Assembly: GCA_001464955.1 (NCBI GenBank)
Contig: LNEM01000030.1
Location: forward strand, 1,134,558-1,198,557
Origin: Rhizobiales bacterium Ga0077537
GTDB lineage: Bacteria > Pseudomonadota > Alphaproteobacteria > Rhizobiales > Hyphomicrobiaceae
Length of the DNA stretch: 64,000 bases
Direction of reading: 5' to 3'
Positions within the stretch are counted from its first letter, which is position 1, and every line of letters begins with the position of its first letter. Below the pieces are notes generated by a model. The model was not told the DNA's origin. It saw only the letters and a list, made by a program, of their open reading frames with translations, and did not search any database. The position numbers and the translations under genes were made by a program. Positions 46,282 through 53,328 of the stretch are shown in pieces.

Positions 46282-46467
46282 CTAGTCCACCAGCGACAGC
46301 ACGTCCCGTTTGACCGGAGCTGGCTTGGCGGTGCTGCGCTCTTCGCGCGCCGACCAGCGCTCGTAGCGGATGCCAGGGAAGATCACGATCTCGGCCGTCC
46401 GTTCGGGACGCCGCCGTTGATCGGTCTGATCGGAGTTCGACGCACGAAACTCCAGGATTGTTGCCAT
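46282..46467 (-). CDS. Small conserved alphaproteobacterial protein of unknown function
   Basis: A 61-residue protein beginning MATILEFRAS and containing AEIVIFPGIRYERW, a pattern I associate with short hypothetical proteins in Rhizobiales. It is hydrophilic, with no membrane segment. GGAGG stands 7-12 bases before ATG 46467. A perfect CtrA box lies about 108 bp upstream of its start, so it may be a cell-cycle-controlled gene. Family recognition is from memory and not certain. Confidence 0.65.
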   Translation of the reverse strand: MATILEFRASNSDQTDQRRRPERTAEIVIFPGIRYERWSAREERSTAKPAPVKRDVLSLVD

Positions 46468-46574
46468 GGGACCCTCCTCCCCGTTGGCGCTCGCGATGCA
46501 GAGCAGGCCGCTCATATAGGCGTCCGCTGCCCGTGCTTCGGAGGCTCGATACAGTGATTTGGAGGCTGAGCCGG

Positions 46575-46589
46575 TTAATGTTGCATTAA
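46575..46589. promoter_or_regulatory. CtrA-type box TTAA-N7-TTAA
   Basis: The sequence ttaatgttgcattaa is a perfect full CtrA site (TTAA, seven bases, TTAA) and also a palindrome with three central bases. It lies 108 bp upstream of the small gene at 46467, and downstream of the DUF1491 gene on the same strand, beyond a hairpin that may end that transcript. Confidence 0.6.
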
Positions 46590-46611
46590 TGGCCGACGAC
46601 GGACTTTAAGG

Positions 46612-46629
46612 CGTTGCCGCAGGGCAACG
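46612..46629 (-). terminator. Hairpin just downstream of the DUF1491 gene
   Basis: Seven-base arms (46612-46618 and 46623-46629) enclose a 4-base loop, immediately after the DUF1491 stop on the minus strand. The following minus-strand sequence has only a short A/T-rich run, so it is at best a weak intrinsic terminator. Confidence 0.4.
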
Positions 46630-46631
46630 TT

Positions 46632-46973
46632 TCACGCGTCCGAAAGCCATCCCTCGAGGTGGTGGGCCCCGTCCCGCGCCTCGATTTCAACGACCCAGAT
46701 GTCCGGATCGAGCCGTGTCTCGTTGGCCACGCGCAGATCGACATCCGGCTCGGGCAGCGATTTTCCGATGAGGCTCCACCGCCGTTCGCCGTCGTCGGTC
46801 TCGATGCCGGCCGGCGCCGGCCCATAGAGATCGGCCGATCCGTCGAGCCGCGCGATCTTGATCAGGATGGCGCCGGCATCGGTATCGCCACGCCGCACGA
46901 CGACGCCGGGCACGTCCACCGTGGCGCACCGGCGAAGGTAGGCCTTGACCCAAAGCTCCGATTTGAGGCGCAT
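46632..46973 (-). CDS. DUF1491 family protein
   Basis: A 113-residue protein: MRLKSELWVKAYLRRCATVDVPGVVVRRGDTDAGAILIKI, followed by RRWSLIGKSLPEPDVDLRVANETRLDPDIWVVEIEARDG, the DUF1491 pattern (short beta-sheet protein with a DxDxR acidic pair). Widespread in alphaproteobacteria; function unknown. Followed on the minus strand by a hairpin, and preceded by the beta-helix protein gene at a 78 bp distance. Confidence 0.85.
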   Translation of the reverse strand: MRLKSELWVKAYLRRCATVDVPGVVVRRGDTDAGAILIKIARLDGSADLYGPAPAGIETDDGERRWSLIGKSLPEPDVDLRVANETRLDPDIWVVEIEARDGAHHLEGWLSDA

Positions 46974-47051
46974 GGCGGTCTTCCGTGACGAGGCTGAGAG
47001 CCGATCGCCGGACGCTGAGGCGTGCTGTCCGCGAACAGCCCGGAGTGTGGA

Positions 47052-48431
47052 TCACCCGCTGGCGCCGGTCACGACGTTTTCGCGGACGAGGATCCGCGAA
47101 TCGGATGTGGCAAGACCGATCAGGTCCGGGCCGACCGGTCGTCCGTGGGCCATTTTGCGGATTGCGCCGTCCTGTGCACCCGAAATGAGGTTCTGTGCGA
47201 TCAGGCAATGGCCGGCCGCTGCGTCGCTCGTGACCATGATCCCGACGCGCGCCGTCCGAACGACGTTGGACGTCACGGCCATGTCGCGCATGTACCGCCC
47301 CCAGCCGATGACGATGCCGGCGGTCGCGGCACCCTCGATCGTATTGCCGCTGACGGCCGCGTCGGCCTCGACCGTGATGCCTTCGCCGCGCCGGTCGACG
47401 GCCTCGTATTCGCGTCGATGCAGGTTACGGATCAGGTTGCCCTGGATGACGGCGAGCCGCCCGCCTTCGTTGAAATTGGTGACGGAGATGCCGGTCGCCG
47501 CGCCATCGACGATGTTGTTGGCGATGAGCGCGCCCTGGAACCCGAATTCAGCATAGAGCGCCACCTCGCCGATCCGCTCGGCCGTGTTGCCGATGATCGA
47601 GATGTTCGACGATGCGTTGGCCCGCACGGCCGAATAGGCGGCATCCGTGATGCGGTTGCCGCTCACCATGACGGCGTCGGCGCGGAACACGTTGATGCCG
47701 TTGCCGTTCTGTCCCGAGCCACCGGAGCTGGCGGCAATGCCGGAGATACGATTGTTCGTGACCCGCGTCCCGTCCGCTCCGGAGACCGATCGCCAGACGA
47801 GAATACCGTTGTCGCCACAATCCCGGACCGTGTTGCCGGCGATGTCGACGCCCGCGCCGTCGAGCGAGAAGAGCCCGGTGTGCCGACACCCCGAAATGAG
47901 CGAGGTGCTCACGCGGCCGCTGCAGTCTTTGAGCAGGAGCCCCGTATTGCCGCCCACGACGATCAATCCCTCGACGACGACGTCCCGTGCGCCGCGAAGC
48001 TCCAAGAGGGCTGCGCGCGGATCCGTGACGGCATGGTGCGCGCCACCCTCGACCCGGAAATCCCTGAGCTGCACCTCGTGGGCGCCCTCGCCGACGAGCG
48101 CCGGACCGGAACCGCTGGCCACGATCACACTGCGGCTACCGGCGCCCGACATCCGCAATCCCGCCCTGAGATGGAGCCCGGAGGCCCGAAACCGACCCGG
48201 CGGAAGCAGCATGGGGCGCCCGTCGAGCACCGCCCGGTCGAGCGCCGCTTGCAGCGCCGCCGTCTGATCGCGATCAGAATCCGGCAACAGTGGCCCGCCC
48301 GCGGTCCTCGCGCTCCGGGCAGGCTCCCGCGCGTCCGCGGCAGTGCCGAGCACGGCGATGGCCGGCGCGCCGATGAGGGTCGCGATCGATCGGGACAGCA
48401 GAGTACGTCGGTTAGGACCGGGTTGGGACAT
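47052..48431 (-). CDS. Tat-exported right-handed beta-helix protein (TIGR03808 family)
   Basis: A 459-residue protein. The N-terminus MSQPGPNRRTLLSRSIATLIG carries a twin-arginine motif and hydrophobic core with cleavage near GTAADA. The mature part begins DQTAALQAALDRA, then has many short NxIxG/NxVxxC repeats (for example VDIAGNTVRDCGDNGILVW, MVSGNRITDAAYSAVRA) that stack as a parallel beta-helix, as in pectate-lyase-like proteins. This matches the TIGR03808 Tat-translocated repetitive family of Rhizobiales. No catalytic site can be named. Confidence 0.85.
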   Translation of the reverse strand: MSQPGPNRRTLLSRSIATLIGAPAIAVLGTAADAREPARSARTAGGPLLPDSDRDQTAALQAALDRAVLDGRPMLLPPGRFRASGLHLRAGLRMSGAGSRSVIVASGSGPALVGEGAHEVQLRDFRVEGGAHHAVTDPRAALLELRGARDVVVEGLIVVGGNTGLLLKDCSGRVSTSLISGCRHTGLFSLDGAGVDIAGNTVRDCGDNGILVWRSVSGADGTRVTNNRISGIAASSGGSGQNGNGINVFRADAVMVSGNRITDAAYSAVRANASSNISIIGNTAERIGEVALYAEFGFQGALIANNIVDGAATGISVTNFNEGGRLAVIQGNLIRNLHRREYEAVDRRGEGITVEADAAVSGNTIEGAATAGIVIGWGRYMRDMAVTSNVVRTARVGIMVTSDAAAGHCLIAQNLISGAQDGAIRKMAHGRPVGPDLIGLATSDSRILVRENVVTGASG

Positions 48432-48485
48432 GACGGGCCTCCTGGACCCGCTCCGAAGCAAGAAGCGAGCCGCCCGCCCCGCCCG

Positions 48486-49043
48486 TCAGGCGGCCTTCAG
48501 CACCCGCTTCACGTGCTCGAGGTAGTGGTCGAACGCCGGCGTGACCATGGCCGGATCTTTCGCCCGGTCGTCGTAGAGGCGCACCTGCACGGCGTCTCGA
48601 AAGCTCGGCTCTGTCTCGAAACGGGCCACCTCGTCTTTGCTCATCGGTCCGCCCTGCAACTTGAGGGAATGCACCGAAGCCGCCGACAGCGTGGCGAAAT
48701 AGCCCGGATCGGTCGCACAGAGGTAGCGCTTGGCGGCCACATGCAGCCGGACGGGCTCGGTGACGTCGGCCCCGAAGAACCGCTTCAGGAACGCTTCGCC
48801 AAGCCGCTCGTGGACGAGATCCTTGTCGAGCTCCATCGCGCGATCGAACTCCGGCTCGAACAGATGTCCGATGTCGTGCAGCAGCGCGGCCACGACGACG
48901 TGATCGGCCGCTCCATCGGCTTCGGCCAGCGCCGCCGCCTGGAGTGCATGCTGCAGTTGCGTGACCTGCTCGCCCCCGTAGAGCTCGCCGCCCTTCCGCG
49001 CGATCATCGACGTCAGCTTTTCGAGGACATCACCGCCGTGCAT
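48486..49043 (-). CDS. PhnZ-like HD-domain oxygenase (phosphonate degradation HDIG family)
   Basis: A 185-residue HD-domain protein. YGGEQVTQLQHALQAA near 22-37, ALLHDIGHLFEP near 53-64, LHVAAKRYLCATDPGYF and LKLQGGPMSKDEVARFE match the PhnZ/TIGR03276 type of mixed-valent di-iron oxygenase, in which His/Asp residues hold two Fe ions and (R)-2-amino-1-hydroxyethylphosphonate is cleaved to glycine and phosphate. The usual partner PhnY is not adjacent. The flanking genes are the beta-helix protein and a TetR regulator. Confidence 0.8.
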   Translation of the reverse strand: MHGGDVLEKLTSMIARKGGELYGGEQVTQLQHALQAAALAEADGAADHVVVAALLHDIGHLFEPEFDRAMELDKDLVHERLGEAFLKRFFGADVTEPVRLHVAAKRYLCATDPGYFATLSAASVHSLKLQGGPMSKDEVARFETEPSFRDAVQVRLYDDRAKDPAMVTPAFDHYLEHVKRVLKAA

Positions 49044-49126
49044 GAGGGTTCTCCGACGTGGTACCACAGTCGCCCCGTCGTCCTACGGCCGCCCGTCACA
49101 ATCAAGCCCGGGTCTCGACGCGCCCG

Positions 49127-49753
49127 TCATTTCTTCGACTTCCCGGTGGGCTTCGGGGCCTCGATCGCCGGTCGCATCGACCGGACCAGGCTGGCGGCGA
49201 ACGCATCGTCGAGGTCCTCTTCGCTGCCCGACAGCAGACGGTACCAGAACGCGCCGTTCAGGAGGTCGATGATGGTTTCCACGTCGAGATCGGCCCGGAA
49301 CTGTCCGATCGCGATGCCGTGCCTCAGCACCTGCTTGAACAGCGTGCGCCGCGAGGCGACGAACACGCCGTAGAACTTGAGGCGGAACTCCGGATCGAGC
49401 TGGGCCTCCGCGAGCAGCCCCTGCATCGTGCGCCGGACGAGTGGCACCGAGACGCTGGCGAACAGTTGCCGCAGGAAGTCGTCGAGATCCCCGAACGCGT
49501 CGTCGGTCGGCGCCCGGGGCGGCAGGCGGGGCAGCACGCGTTCGGTGTAGGCGGCGAGCACGACGTCGGCCTTGCCACCCCACCAGCGATAGATGGACTG
49601 CTTGCCGACCTTTGCCTCCGAGGCGATGCGCTCGATCGAGATCTTGTCGTAGCTCTCGGTCTCGAGGAGATGCGCCGAGGCATCGAGGATGGATTGCCGG
49701 GTCGCGTCGCTGCGCGGGCGGCCGGGGGGTCTCGGGCTGGTCGGCAGGCTCAT
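49127..49753 (-). CDS. TetR/AcrR family transcriptional regulator
   Basis: A 208-residue regulator: DNA-binding segment RQSILDASAHLLETESYDKISIERIASEAKVGKQSIYRWWGGKADVVLAAY (about 18-68) with a typical HTH, then a helical ligand domain. ATG 49753 (MSLPTSP) is preferred over one at 49864. Target unknown; the divergent small exported protein or the PhnZ-like gene are candidates. The A+T-rich 49,850-49,920 stretch between the two genes is where an operator would be expected, but I see no convincing palindrome. Confidence 0.88.
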   Translation of the reverse strand: MSLPTSPRPPGRPRSDATRQSILDASAHLLETESYDKISIERIASEAKVGKQSIYRWWGGKADVVLAAYTERVLPRLPPRAPTDDAFGDLDDFLRQLFASVSVPLVRRTMQGLLAEAQLDPEFRLKFYGVFVASRRTLFKQVLRHGIAIGQFRADLDVETIIDLLNGAFWYRLLSGSEEDLDDAFAASLVRSMRPAIEAPKPTGKSKK

Positions 49754-50017
49754 GGGTCGGTTTCCAGAAGAACGTTCGCAATCCGAAACGGACCGTACGT
49801 GAATCGGATCAGCCCGTCGCCCTCCGAAATCGCTGTCGAGCGCACAATCTCGGCGGCAGCTCACGTTTGTTTGAAAACGAAACGAATAGTTCCCTATTTA
49901 CAATCAAAGAGAACATCGTTTAATTTGTTGTCATGAGGCGCCGGAAAGACTTGGGCGCCAGACCCGGAAACCCGGACCGGACGACGAAGTTCTCCAGTCC
50001 AACCCAGGATGACTGAC

Positions 50018-50272
50018 ATGAAGACGCTGATCGGCACGGTTCTCGCGCTCGGCCTTCTATCGACTGCTGCTTCCGCTCAATGGTGCCCGCCCGGCGGCCA
50101 CGGTTACGGCCAGCGCCACGCCAGCTACGGCCACACCCTCCACCGTCCAGCCCAGTCGGTGGCGCAGACCGTCGTCGAGCAGGCTCCCGAGGCGGCGGCA
50201 CCAGCGGCTCCGATCGAGCCGGCACCGCTGCCCGAGCAGCAGTCGGCTCCCGAGGCCGTGCCGCCGAAGTGA
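50018..50272 (+). CDS. Small exported protein, Pro/Ala/Gln-rich
   Basis: An 84-residue protein (from ATG 50018; another ATG lies 9 bp upstream): Sec signal peptide (MKTLIGTVLALGLLSTAASA) and a mature region with a CPPGGHGYG start and a Pro/Ala/Glu-rich tail (EAAAPAAPIEPAPLPEQQ). No domain recognised. Low sequence complexity. It is followed after 96 bp by a strong intrinsic terminator. Confidence 0.6.
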   Translation: MKTLIGTVLALGLLSTAASAQWCPPGGHGYGQRHASYGHTLHRPAQSVAQTVVEQAPEAAAPAAPIEPAPLPEQQSAPEAVPPK

Positions 50273-50368
50273 GCCGGACCACCGCCACGATCATGGATGA
50301 ACAGCGATAGGAGACCCACCCGCGGCGAGGCCCGCCGCATCCTCCCTTTTGGCAAGGCATGGCAACTG

Positions 50369-50403
50369 ACCCGCGAGAGCATGCTCTTGCGGGTCTTTTT
50401 TTT
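50369..50403 (+). terminator. Intrinsic (rho-independent) terminator
   Basis: A 12-base stem (arms 50369-50380 and 50385-50396, one G-T pair) around a 4-base loop (catg) is followed at once by seven T residues (50397-50403). It is the clearest intrinsic terminator in the window and ends the transcript of the small exported protein, just before metC. Confidence 0.85.
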
Positions 50404-50444
50404 GTGGCGCATGAACGCTGGCCCCTACCCGCCGAGGACCTGCC

Positions 50445-51590
50445 ATGACGAAGCGCCTATCCCCCGAGACGATCGCAGCCCAGGCCGGCGGCGCCGTCGA
50501 CCCCGTGACCGGCGCCATCATCCCGCCGATCCACCTCGCGACGACGTTCGAGCGCGACCCCGACAACCAGTATCGGCGGGGCTACGTCTACTCCCGCCCG
50601 GATACGCCGTTGACGCGCCAGATCGAGGACGTGCTCTGCGAATTGGAGCACGGCGCGCGCGCCCTGCTGGTCGGCTCGGGCATGTCGGCTGCGACAGCCG
50701 CATTCCTGGCCCTCGAACGCCCGGCGCACCTCGTCGCCCCGAATGTCATGTACTGGGGCCTGAAGAAGTGGCTCGCCGAGGATGCGCCGAGCTACGGCAT
50801 CCGGACGACGTTCGTCGACGCGACCGATCTCGAGGCGATCCGCGTCGCCATCGAACCGGGCACGACGCGCATGGTCTGGCTCGAGTCCCCGGCCAACCCG
50901 CTCTGGGGCGTCACCGACATCGCCGCCGCCGCTGCCTTGGCACACGAAGCCGGCGCCATTCTCGCCGTGGATTCGACCATCGCCACCCCCGTCCTGACAC
51001 AACCGATCAGCCTCGGCGCGGATGTCGTCATGCACTCGGCGACGAAGTATCTGAACGGCCATTCCGACGTCCTGGCCGGCGCCCTGGTTTTCGCACGCGC
51101 CGACGCCTATGCCGACCGCGCCGCCCGCTTCCGCTCCATGGTCGGCACGGTCATCGGTCCCATGGAGGCCTCGCTGCTGCTCCGCGGCATGCGCACCTTG
51201 CATCTCCGCGTGCGCCATCAGTGCCGTTCAGCCCTGCAGGTGGCGCGCCACTTCGACGGCCACGCGCGGCTTGAAGAGACCCTCTATCCGGGCCTCCCCG
51301 GCGATCCCGGTCATGCGGTGGCGGCCCGCCAGATGGTGGGCGGTTTCGGTGGCATGCTGTCGATCCGCGTGAAGGGCGGCGAGACAGCCGCCATCCGGGC
51401 GGCGGCGAACCTCAAGGTGTGGAAGCGGGCCACCTCGCTCGGCGGCGTCGAGAGCCTCGTCGAGCACCGCGCGTCGGTCGAAGGCCCGGGCACGCCATGC
51501 CCGACCGATCTCCTGCGGCTGTCGGTCGGCCTCGAGGATCCGGCCGACCTGATCGCCGATCTGGAACAGGCACTGGTCGCGAACACCTGA
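50445..51590 (+). CDS. metC: Cystathionine beta-lyase-type PLP enzyme (trans-sulfuration family)
   Basis: A 381-residue PLP enzyme of the Cys/Met metabolism family: IHLATTFERDPDNQYRRGYVYSRPDTPLTRQIE (about 26-58), GSGMSAATAAFLAL near 84-97, WLESPANPLWGVTDI, and the PLP-Lys in HSATKYLNGHSDVLAGAL near 200-217. It breaks C-S or C-gamma bonds of cystathionine-type substrates; MetC versus MetB/MGL specificity is not certain from sequence. Confidence 0.88.
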   Translation: MTKRLSPETIAAQAGGAVDPVTGAIIPPIHLATTFERDPDNQYRRGYVYSRPDTPLTRQIEDVLCELEHGARALLVGSGMSAATAAFLALERPAHLVAPNVMYWGLKKWLAEDAPSYGIRTTFVDATDLEAIRVAIEPGTTRMVWLESPANPLWGVTDIAAAAALAHEAGAILAVDSTIATPVLTQPISLGADVVMHSATKYLNGHSDVLAGALVFARADAYADRAARFRSMVGTVIGPMEASLLLRGMRTLHLRVRHQCRSALQVARHFDGHARLEETLYPGLPGDPGHAVAARQMVGGFGGMLSIRVKGGETAAIRAAANLKVWKRATSLGGVESLVEHRASVEGPGTPCPTDLLRLSVGLEDPADLIADLEQALVANT

Positions 51591-51612
51591 CGGCGTCCGT
51601 CGGGTCGTCGCC

Positions 51613-52362
51613 TCAGTCGATCCGCGACCGTGCCGCGTCGCGGAAGGTAACGACGAGTACGTCGCGCCAGGCCGGCTCGCCCTCGACGATAGGCTCGATC
51701 GGCGTCACGCCATGATAGACGCGGCTGTCGTCGACGATCGCCGCATCGAGCGGATCGGTCAGCGTGAAGCTGCCGAGCGACGTCTTCCCGAGATCGGCGA
51801 TGGTCGTCGTGCCGCTGCGGATGTTGTGCCGCCGAATGAGCAGCACCAGCACCCAGTCGACGCCGTCGCGGTGCATGCCCTCCGGCGTCGGCTTGCCGGC
51901 CTCGCCGGGATTGGCCTCGATCCGGAACTGATGCACTTCGGCCTTCCATTTGGTGATGGTCGGCGAGAGCCCGCTGAAGAGCCGCCCGCAGAACGTCACG
52001 ATCGTGTTGAGGCACGGCCCCGCGGCGATGTCCGACCTGACGGGCGCGAACCAGCGATCGAGGCCCCCGTTCAGCGGGTTGTAGTTGACCGTCTGGTAGT
52101 GCGGCTGGTGCGGCTGCCGGGTGACGCCACCCTCGCGGTCGACGGCCAGCACGGCATGTCTGCGGCGGCGGTATCGGCCGCCGTCGGCCATGTACGTATC
52201 GACCTCCAGGTCGCCCCAGCTCGCCTCGAAGGCCGACCAGTCGGCGAGCGATCCGGCCGCCTCCAGCATCGCGCGCATCTCGCCGCCCTTGACGAAGACG
52301 AACCCGGAGCGGGCAAGCGTGCCGTCGGTGGCGGCGGCGGGGGTCGGGAGAAGATCAGCCAT
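51613..52362 (-). CDS. 2OG-Fe dioxygenase family protein (PF10014-like)
   Basis: A 249-residue enzyme. RRRRHAVLAVDREGG near 63-77 and the block QPHQPHYQTVNYNPLNGGLDRWFAPV near 84-109 match the 2OG-Fe dioxygenase family, with iron ligands in GMHRDGVDWVLVLLI (HxD near 160) and the distal His in SRVYHGVTPIEP. Related enzymes include amino-acid hydroxylases such as isoleucine dioxygenase. ATG 52362 (MADLLPT) is preferred because the longer reading has no family similarity. It converges on metC (22 bp gap). Confidence 0.85.
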   Translation of the reverse strand: MADLLPTPAAATDGTLARSGFVFVKGGEMRAMLEAAGSLADWSAFEASWGDLEVDTYMADGGRYRRRRHAVLAVDREGGVTRQPHQPHYQTVNYNPLNGGLDRWFAPVRSDIAAGPCLNTIVTFCGRLFSGLSPTITKWKAEVHQFRIEANPGEAGKPTPEGMHRDGVDWVLVLLIRRHNIRSGTTTIADLGKTSLGSFTLTDPLDAAIVDDSRVYHGVTPIEPIVEGEPAWRDVLVVTFRDAARSRID

Positions 52363-52534
52363 GGCGAGCGTCCCGTCTCGGGAAAGAGTATTGACCAACC
52401 CGCCCGTGAGTGCGGCTCTGGCCCACCACCCACGGACGGAACCTGTTCTTATACGCCTCCGGTGTCCCGCCTGCGAGTGCGACCTCGCGACAAGGTTGCG
52501 GGTCACCGCATGTCAGTCATGCAAACAGCGTTGA

Positions 52535-52861
52535 CTAAGCGCCGGGCAGCTTGAAGAAGCTCGTGGCGACCAGGATCTTGTTCTCCTGCTTTTCGAGTGC
52601 TCCGAGCTCGCCCGATTTCTTCACATAGGCGAGCCATTCCGCATCGGCCCACAGCGCCTCGCGGCGGGCTGTCCGGTCGGCGAGGTCCTTGTAGGCCCAG
52701 ACGTGGACATAGGAATTCACGTCGCCGACCTCGGTCGTCGCGTAGAGCACCGGCTTGCCGAGGATGCGCGATTGCGGGGCAAAGCCCATCTGTTCGTAAA
52801 GCGCCAGATGCGCCTTGATGGTGCCGGGACGCAGGAAGTATGTGCGATGGTCGAAGATCAT
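52535..52861 (-). CDS. NIPSNAP family protein
   Basis: A 108-residue protein: MIFDHRTYFLRPGTIKAHLALYEQMG and then RILGKPVLYATTEVGDVNSYVHVWAYKDLADRTARREALWADAEWLAYVKK, the NIPSNAP ferredoxin-like fold (RTY start, WAY, RR pair, W). Bacterial members have no assigned function. It lies beside the hairpin repeat block. Confidence 0.9.
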   Translation of the reverse strand: MIFDHRTYFLRPGTIKAHLALYEQMGFAPQSRILGKPVLYATTEVGDVNSYVHVWAYKDLADRTARREALWADAEWLAYVKKSGELGALEKQENKILVATSFFKLPGA

Positions 52862-52890
52862 GGTGGTCTCTCGCTGGATTGCAGATCGCG

Positions 52891-52966
52891 TGGTGTAGCG
52901 CCTCTGACGTTTGGTATCCGCTCGCGGCGAGGCTCATCACCAAACGTCAGAGGCAAAGCTACACTA
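52891..52966 (-). repeat. Bulged hairpin repeat, unit a
   Basis: Outer arms 52891-52899 and 52958-52966 (9 bp with one G-T pair), a 3-base bulge (aaa, 52955-52957) on the right side, inner arms 52900-52915 and 52939-52954 (16 bp, all paired) and a 23-base loop. It is in reverse orientation relative to units c and d. Its right end shares TA with the left end of unit b. Confidence 0.8.
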
Positions 52967-53041
52967 GTGTGGCGGCTTGGAAGTCCGCTTCATTCCTTCG
53001 GCACCGTCTGAAAGCGGACTTCCAAGCATGACGCCACACTA
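52965..53041 (-). repeat. Bulged hairpin repeat, unit b
   Basis: Outer arms 52965-52974 and 53032-53041 (10 bp), a 4-base bulge (atga, 53028-53031) on the right, inner arms 52975-52990 and 53012-53027 (16 bp, perfect) and a 21-base loop. Read on the minus strand it begins TAGTGTGGCG. A run of T residues follows it, which could make it a terminator for plus-strand transcription. Confidence 0.8.
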
Positions 53042-53055
53042 AGCTAATATTTTTT

Positions 53056-53130
53056 CTAGTGTCCCTCTGATCGCAAAATTCGTTTTGAGCCCGCCAAAGA
53101 ATGAGACGAACTTTGCGATCGGGACACTAG
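53056..53130 (+). repeat. Bulged hairpin repeat, unit c
   Basis: Outer arms 53056-53065 and 53121-53130 (ctagtgtccc and complement), a 3-base bulge (tct, 53066-53068) on the left, inner arms 53069-53084 and 53105-53120 (16 nt, one mismatch and one G-T pair) and a 20-base loop. Both ends carry CTAG. Confidence 0.8.
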
Positions 53131-53143
53131 GAACATGGTTTTG

Positions 53144-53219
53144 CTCGTGTTCCTTTGGCGCCGACATTTGCTCGGTGCCGCGCAGCCAAGGGAAGCAAAT
53201 GTCGGCGCCGGAACACGAG
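53144..53219 (+). repeat. Bulged hairpin repeat, unit d
   Basis: Outer arms 53144-53153 and 53210-53219 (ctcgtgttcc and complement), a 3-base bulge (ttt, 53154-53156) on the left, inner arms 53157-53172 and 53194-53209 (16 bp, perfect) and a 21-base loop. It differs from the other units by a C in place of A in the terminal CTAGTGT. Confidence 0.8.
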
Positions 53220-53328
53220 TGTCGGCGCAGGGAGTGCGACAGCGCAACTCCCGCGTCGGGCTTGACGGCGGCGACCGCGCGCTGTTGCCTTCGCCGCGAT
53301 CCTTACTCCAAACGGAAATCCCCGTCGC

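Larger units (their letters stand above)
52862..53328. other. 467 bp gene-free block holding four consecutive bulged hairpins
   Basis: There is no gene here. The stretch from 52891 to 53219 is made of four long imperfect hairpins (listed separately), with an A+T-rich interval (53042-53055) between the second and third. 53220-53328 is the upstream region of the OYE gene. A long antisense reading frame that crosses into the hairpins from the OYE gene is rejected as a shadow. Confidence 0.8.

Noticed and set aside
49920-50360. Minus-strand frame across the small exported protein and terminator
   Set aside because: Antisense to a gene with a signal peptide, and runs close to an intrinsic terminator; Arg/Pro/Gly-rich composition.
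52891-53219. CRISPR array
   Set aside because: Units are different hairpins without identical direct repeats or regular spacers.
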